DNA from: Acidobacteriota bacterium
GTDB lineage: Bacteria; Acidobacteriota; Vicinamibacteria; Marinacidobacterales; Marinacidobacteraceae
Assembly (NCBI GenBank): GCA_009840635.1
Contig: VXNL01000053.1
Span: 20,658 to 84,657 of the forward strand
DNA length: 64,000 bases
Reading direction: 5' to 3'
The translations under genes were made by a program, and so were the position numbers. This document shows, piece after piece, positions 61,828 through 64,000 of the stretch (position 1 is its first letter; each line of letters opens with the position of its first letter). Under the pieces are notes generated by a model. The model saw only the letters and a list, made by a program, of their open reading frames with translations. It ran no database searches and was not told the DNA's origin.

Positions 61828-63815
61828 GAAGCGCTCCCTTCCTCGATGCGGGTGCCGACCAGCCGTACTACCAGGACGGCCGCAGCGATGCCGACAATGA
61901 GCGCGATCCCCGGGGACACCCCGAAACTGGTCGGGAGAATGCCGAGGACGATCGCGATTCCGGCCGCGCTCAGCGCGTAGGGAAGCTGCGTCTTGACGTG
62001 ATCCAGGTGGTCGCAGGCCGAGGCCATGGAGCTGAGCACGGTCGTGTCGGAGATCGGCGAGCAATGGTCTCCGAAGACCGCGCCCGCCAGCACCGCTCCG
62101 ACGACGCCCATCAGGATGGGATCGGAAACGGCGACCGCCAGCCCGGCGTTCTGCGCCAGTGCGTGCGAGAGGGGGATCACGAGCGGCATGAGCACCGCCA
62201 TGGTGGCCCAGCTCGTTCCGGTCGCGAACGCCATCACCCCGGCGACCACGAACGTGAGCGTGGGCAACAGACTCGGGTTCAGGACGTTCTGGAGCACCTG
62301 GACGAGGTACTGCGCGGCGTGGAGTTCCGCGGTCACGTCGCCGATGCACCAGGCGAGCACCAGGATCACGATCGCGAGCACCATGGACTTGAGTCCGGCG
62401 ATCCAGGCGCCGATCGCGGCGCCGAGCGTAAGGATCCGGCGGGCCACCGCGAGCACGATGCCCGTCACGCAACCGGCGACCGAGGCCCAGAGCAGGGAGA
62501 TGTAGGAATCCGAGTTGGTGACGATCTCGCGGAGACCGTAGGCCGTGACTCCCTCGGCGGCGAGCGCGCGGGTGCCCGTGAGCCAGATCGCGATCCCGGC
62601 GGTGACCAGAACCGCCAGCACGGGAAACACGCCTCCCATCCAGAGTCCCGACGAAACCTTCGCCACCCCGGGGTCCTCGTCAAGCGACTCCGTTGCCGGC
62701 TCGGAGCCAGGCCGGAGCGGCTGGTTGAGGCGCCGCGCCCGCTCCTCGGCGGCGCGCATCGGGCCGAAGTCCCGCCCCAGGAACCCGACCGCCAGCGCGA
62801 GGGCAAAAGAGAAGATGGGATAGAACCGGTAGGGGATGGTGCGCAGGAACACCGAATACCCGTCCTCCGGATAGTCGATCAGTTCCAGGCCCTGGTCGAT
62901 CAGGCCCACTTCGTAGCCCACCCAGGTGGAGACGATGACGGTGCTGGCCACCGAGGCGGCCCCGGTGTCGGTGAGGAAGGCCAGCTTCTCGCGGGAGACC
63001 CGAAGACCGTCGGTGATCGGCCGCATGAGGTTGCCGCGGATGATCACGTTCGCGTAGTCGTCGAAGAAGACGACGAGCGCGGTCACCATGGTGCTCACCT
63101 GGCCGCGCCGCGCGGTGCGGGCGAAGCTCGTGATGAGTTGGGCGAAACCGCGCGCCCCGCCGCTCCTCGAGAGGATCCCGGCAAGCCCGCCGAACATCAT
63201 GCTGAAGACGATGATGTGGGCGCGGTCGCTGTCGGTGACCGCGCCGATGACGTAGCGGCTTCCAACCTCGAAGAAGCCGGCCAGCGGATTGAAGTTCAGG
63301 AGCAGGGTGCTCCCGATCCAGACGCCCGCCACGAGGGCGAGGACTACCTGACGGAAAAGGACCGCCAGCAGGATCGCGAGGACCGGCGGGGCGAGCGACC
63401 AGATGCCCGGAATGGCCCGGGTTCCCGCGGTCCCGCGGGCATCGCCGTCCTCGGCCGAGATCTCGAACCGTCCGCGGCTCTGAACAAGGACACTCGAAAA
63501 GACGACGGCGCCGTCGCCGCGATGCGTCGAGGAGCCAGCCTGGTCCACGCCGTCGAGACGCGGCGTTCCCCGATACCCGGGAAGCGGGTCTCCCGATTCC
63601 CCCCGCGGGGTGACCACGATCTCGAACGGGACGCTGGTGAGCACCACCCGCGGTGCTTCGATCGCAAACGAGGCGGGGTGTTCCGGCGAATCAGCGGGAG
63701 CCACCTGCTTGGCCGCCGCCAGTCCCGTCGAGCAAAGGATCGCAAGAGCGCACGCGGCCCACGACACTGCCAGAGAGAACCTGGTCCGGGCACGGAACGT
63801 GAGCGGCCGCGTCAT
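61824..63815 (-). CDS. NhaC-type Na+/H+ antiporter with exported N-terminal domain
   Basis: 663 residues. A signal peptide (SLAVSWAACALAILCSTGLAAAK minus its ends) and a ~100-residue beta-rich, Ig-like domain (FAIEAPRVVLTSVPFEIVVT; DGAVVFSSVLVQSRGRFEIS) precede about twelve membrane spans. The membrane part fits the NhaC/Na+:H+ antiporter family: VVFFDDYANVIIRGNLMRPI, KLAFLTDTGAASVASTVIVS, FATGTSWATMAVLMPLVIPL and FGDHCSPISDTTVLSSMASA, the last with the Asp/His/Ser/Thr typical of the ion site. Exchanges Na+ or a metabolite for protons. The N-terminal domain is unusual for the family. Confidence 0.9.
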   Translation of the reverse strand: MTRPLTFRARTRFSLAVSWAACALAILCSTGLAAAKQVAPADSPEHPASFAIEAPRVVLTSVPFEIVVTPRGESGDPLPGYRGTPRLDGVDQAGSSTHRGDGAVVFSSVLVQSRGRFEISAEDGDARGTAGTRAIPGIWSLAPPVLAILLAVLFRQVVLALVAGVWIGSTLLLNFNPLAGFFEVGSRYVIGAVTDSDRAHIIVFSMMFGGLAGILSRSGGARGFAQLITSFARTARRGQVSTMVTALVVFFDDYANVIIRGNLMRPITDGLRVSREKLAFLTDTGAASVASTVIVSTWVGYEVGLIDQGLELIDYPEDGYSVFLRTIPYRFYPIFSFALALAVGFLGRDFGPMRAAEERARRLNQPLRPGSEPATESLDEDPGVAKVSSGLWMGGVFPVLAVLVTAGIAIWLTGTRALAAEGVTAYGLREIVTNSDSYISLLWASVAGCVTGIVLAVARRILTLGAAIGAWIAGLKSMVLAIVILVLAWCIGDVTAELHAAQYLVQVLQNVLNPSLLPTLTFVVAGVMAFATGTSWATMAVLMPLVIPLSHALAQNAGLAVAVSDPILMGVVGAVLAGAVFGDHCSPISDTTVLSSMASACDHLDHVKTQLPYALSAAGIAIVLGILPTSFGVSPGIALIVGIAAAVLVVRLVGTRIEEGSAS

Positions 63816-63893
63816 TCCAGCGCAGGATACCGGGAATTCGACTGCGCCTGGCGGACAAGCCGGCGCGTTATGAGGATCGGCGGAGTTACGACG

Positions 63894-64000
63894 TGGGGGG
63901 GGGGGGGGGCCGCGCGGGGCGGGGCGGGGGCGGGCGGGGGGGGGTTTTAAAAAAAAACACCCCCCCCCCCCCCGCGAGAAAGGGGTTGGGGTGTGTGGGT
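63894..64000. other. Homopolymer-rich contig end, probable sequencing or assembly artefact
   Basis: After the antiporter gene's 5' end the sequence degenerates into long G runs, then TTTTAAAAAAAAA and a long C run, with almost no other content. No gene, repeat or regulatory site can be supported in it. It does not resemble the rest of the window and should be trimmed before any analysis. Confidence 0.85.

Overview
The window is a GC-rich (roughly two-thirds G+C by eye) 64 kb piece of a Gram-negative bacterial chromosome. Double-membrane cell-envelope genes are present: a large TonB-dependent receptor, a LolB-like lipoprotein and many Tat or Sec exported enzymes. RpoB carries a four-cysteine insertion near its N-terminus, and the receptor has a carboxypeptidase-regulatory-like N-terminal domain. 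CRTAC1 and M14/S10 peptidase genes are also present. Together these fit an Acidobacteriota-type organism or a close relative; this is a family-resemblance judgement, not a phylogeny. The last ~100 bases are homopolymer-rich and look like assembly noise, so this is probably the end of a draft contig.

Layout. (1) 1-10441, minus strand: the classical tRNA-Thr/Tyr/Gly/Thr - tuf - rpmG - tRNA-Trp - secE - nusG - rplK - rplA - rplJ - rplL - rpoB - rpoC superoperon, cut off inside rpoC, with a near-consensus promoter in front of the first tRNA. (2) 10456-26039, minus: rlmB, an ispD-ispF fusion, radA, dnaB, rplI, rpsR, rpsF, pth, rplY, prs, tRNA-Gln, ispE, a LolB-like lipoprotein, a TPR protein and purH. 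Three copies of a ~185-275 bp palindrome-ended, MITE-like element sit here between housekeeping genes. (3) 26135-31541, plus: selA, thiS, thiG, nth, a nucleoside deoxyribosyltransferase-like gene, an LLM-class oxidoreductase and an isoprenylcysteine methyltransferase-like membrane protein, mostly overlapping or nearly so. (4) 31542-32505: a repeat island with a five-copy 32-bp tandem array, a small membrane protein built of 11-residue coiled-coil repeats, and a three-copy 81-bp REP-like array. (5) 32506-36739, minus: a solute-binding lipoprotein, dapF and an NADH-dehydrogenase-like/SelD fusion. (6) 36850-44119, plus: a tight seven-gene run with a beta-lactamase-fold hydrolase, two PQQ-type dehydrogenases, DoxX, an HD protein, a DUF1028 protein and a Cache-like exported protein. 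(7) 44217-46904, minus: an M14-like peptidase. (8) 47054-52726, plus: a compact operon whose enzymes all carry twin-arginine signals (PatB-like PLP lyase, amidase, metallo-amidohydrolase, SelA-like PLP enzyme). (9) 52737-63815, minus: NhaC-type antiporter, aldo/keto reductase, CRTAC1 protein, TPR protein, TonB-dependent receptor and S10 carboxypeptidase.

How the parts work together. The left 26 kb is core gene expression, isoprenoid, purine and envelope housekeeping. selA plus the selD fusion imply a selenocysteine or selenium pathway; selB and selC are not in the window. The right half suggests a heterotroph that degrades peptides and amides outside the cytoplasm: exported M14 and S10 peptidases, Tat-exported amidase, amidohydrolase and PLP enzymes, and a TonB receptor for uptake. 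It also oxidises sugars or alcohols in the periplasm through PQQ enzymes.

The most interesting signals are the all-Tat operon with two exported PLP enzymes; the single in-frame TGA that splits the Tat signal from its amidase in a genome with Sec genes; the mobile-looking palindromic element, one copy of which supplies the stop codon of radA; and the repeat island around the hendecad coiled-coil gene.
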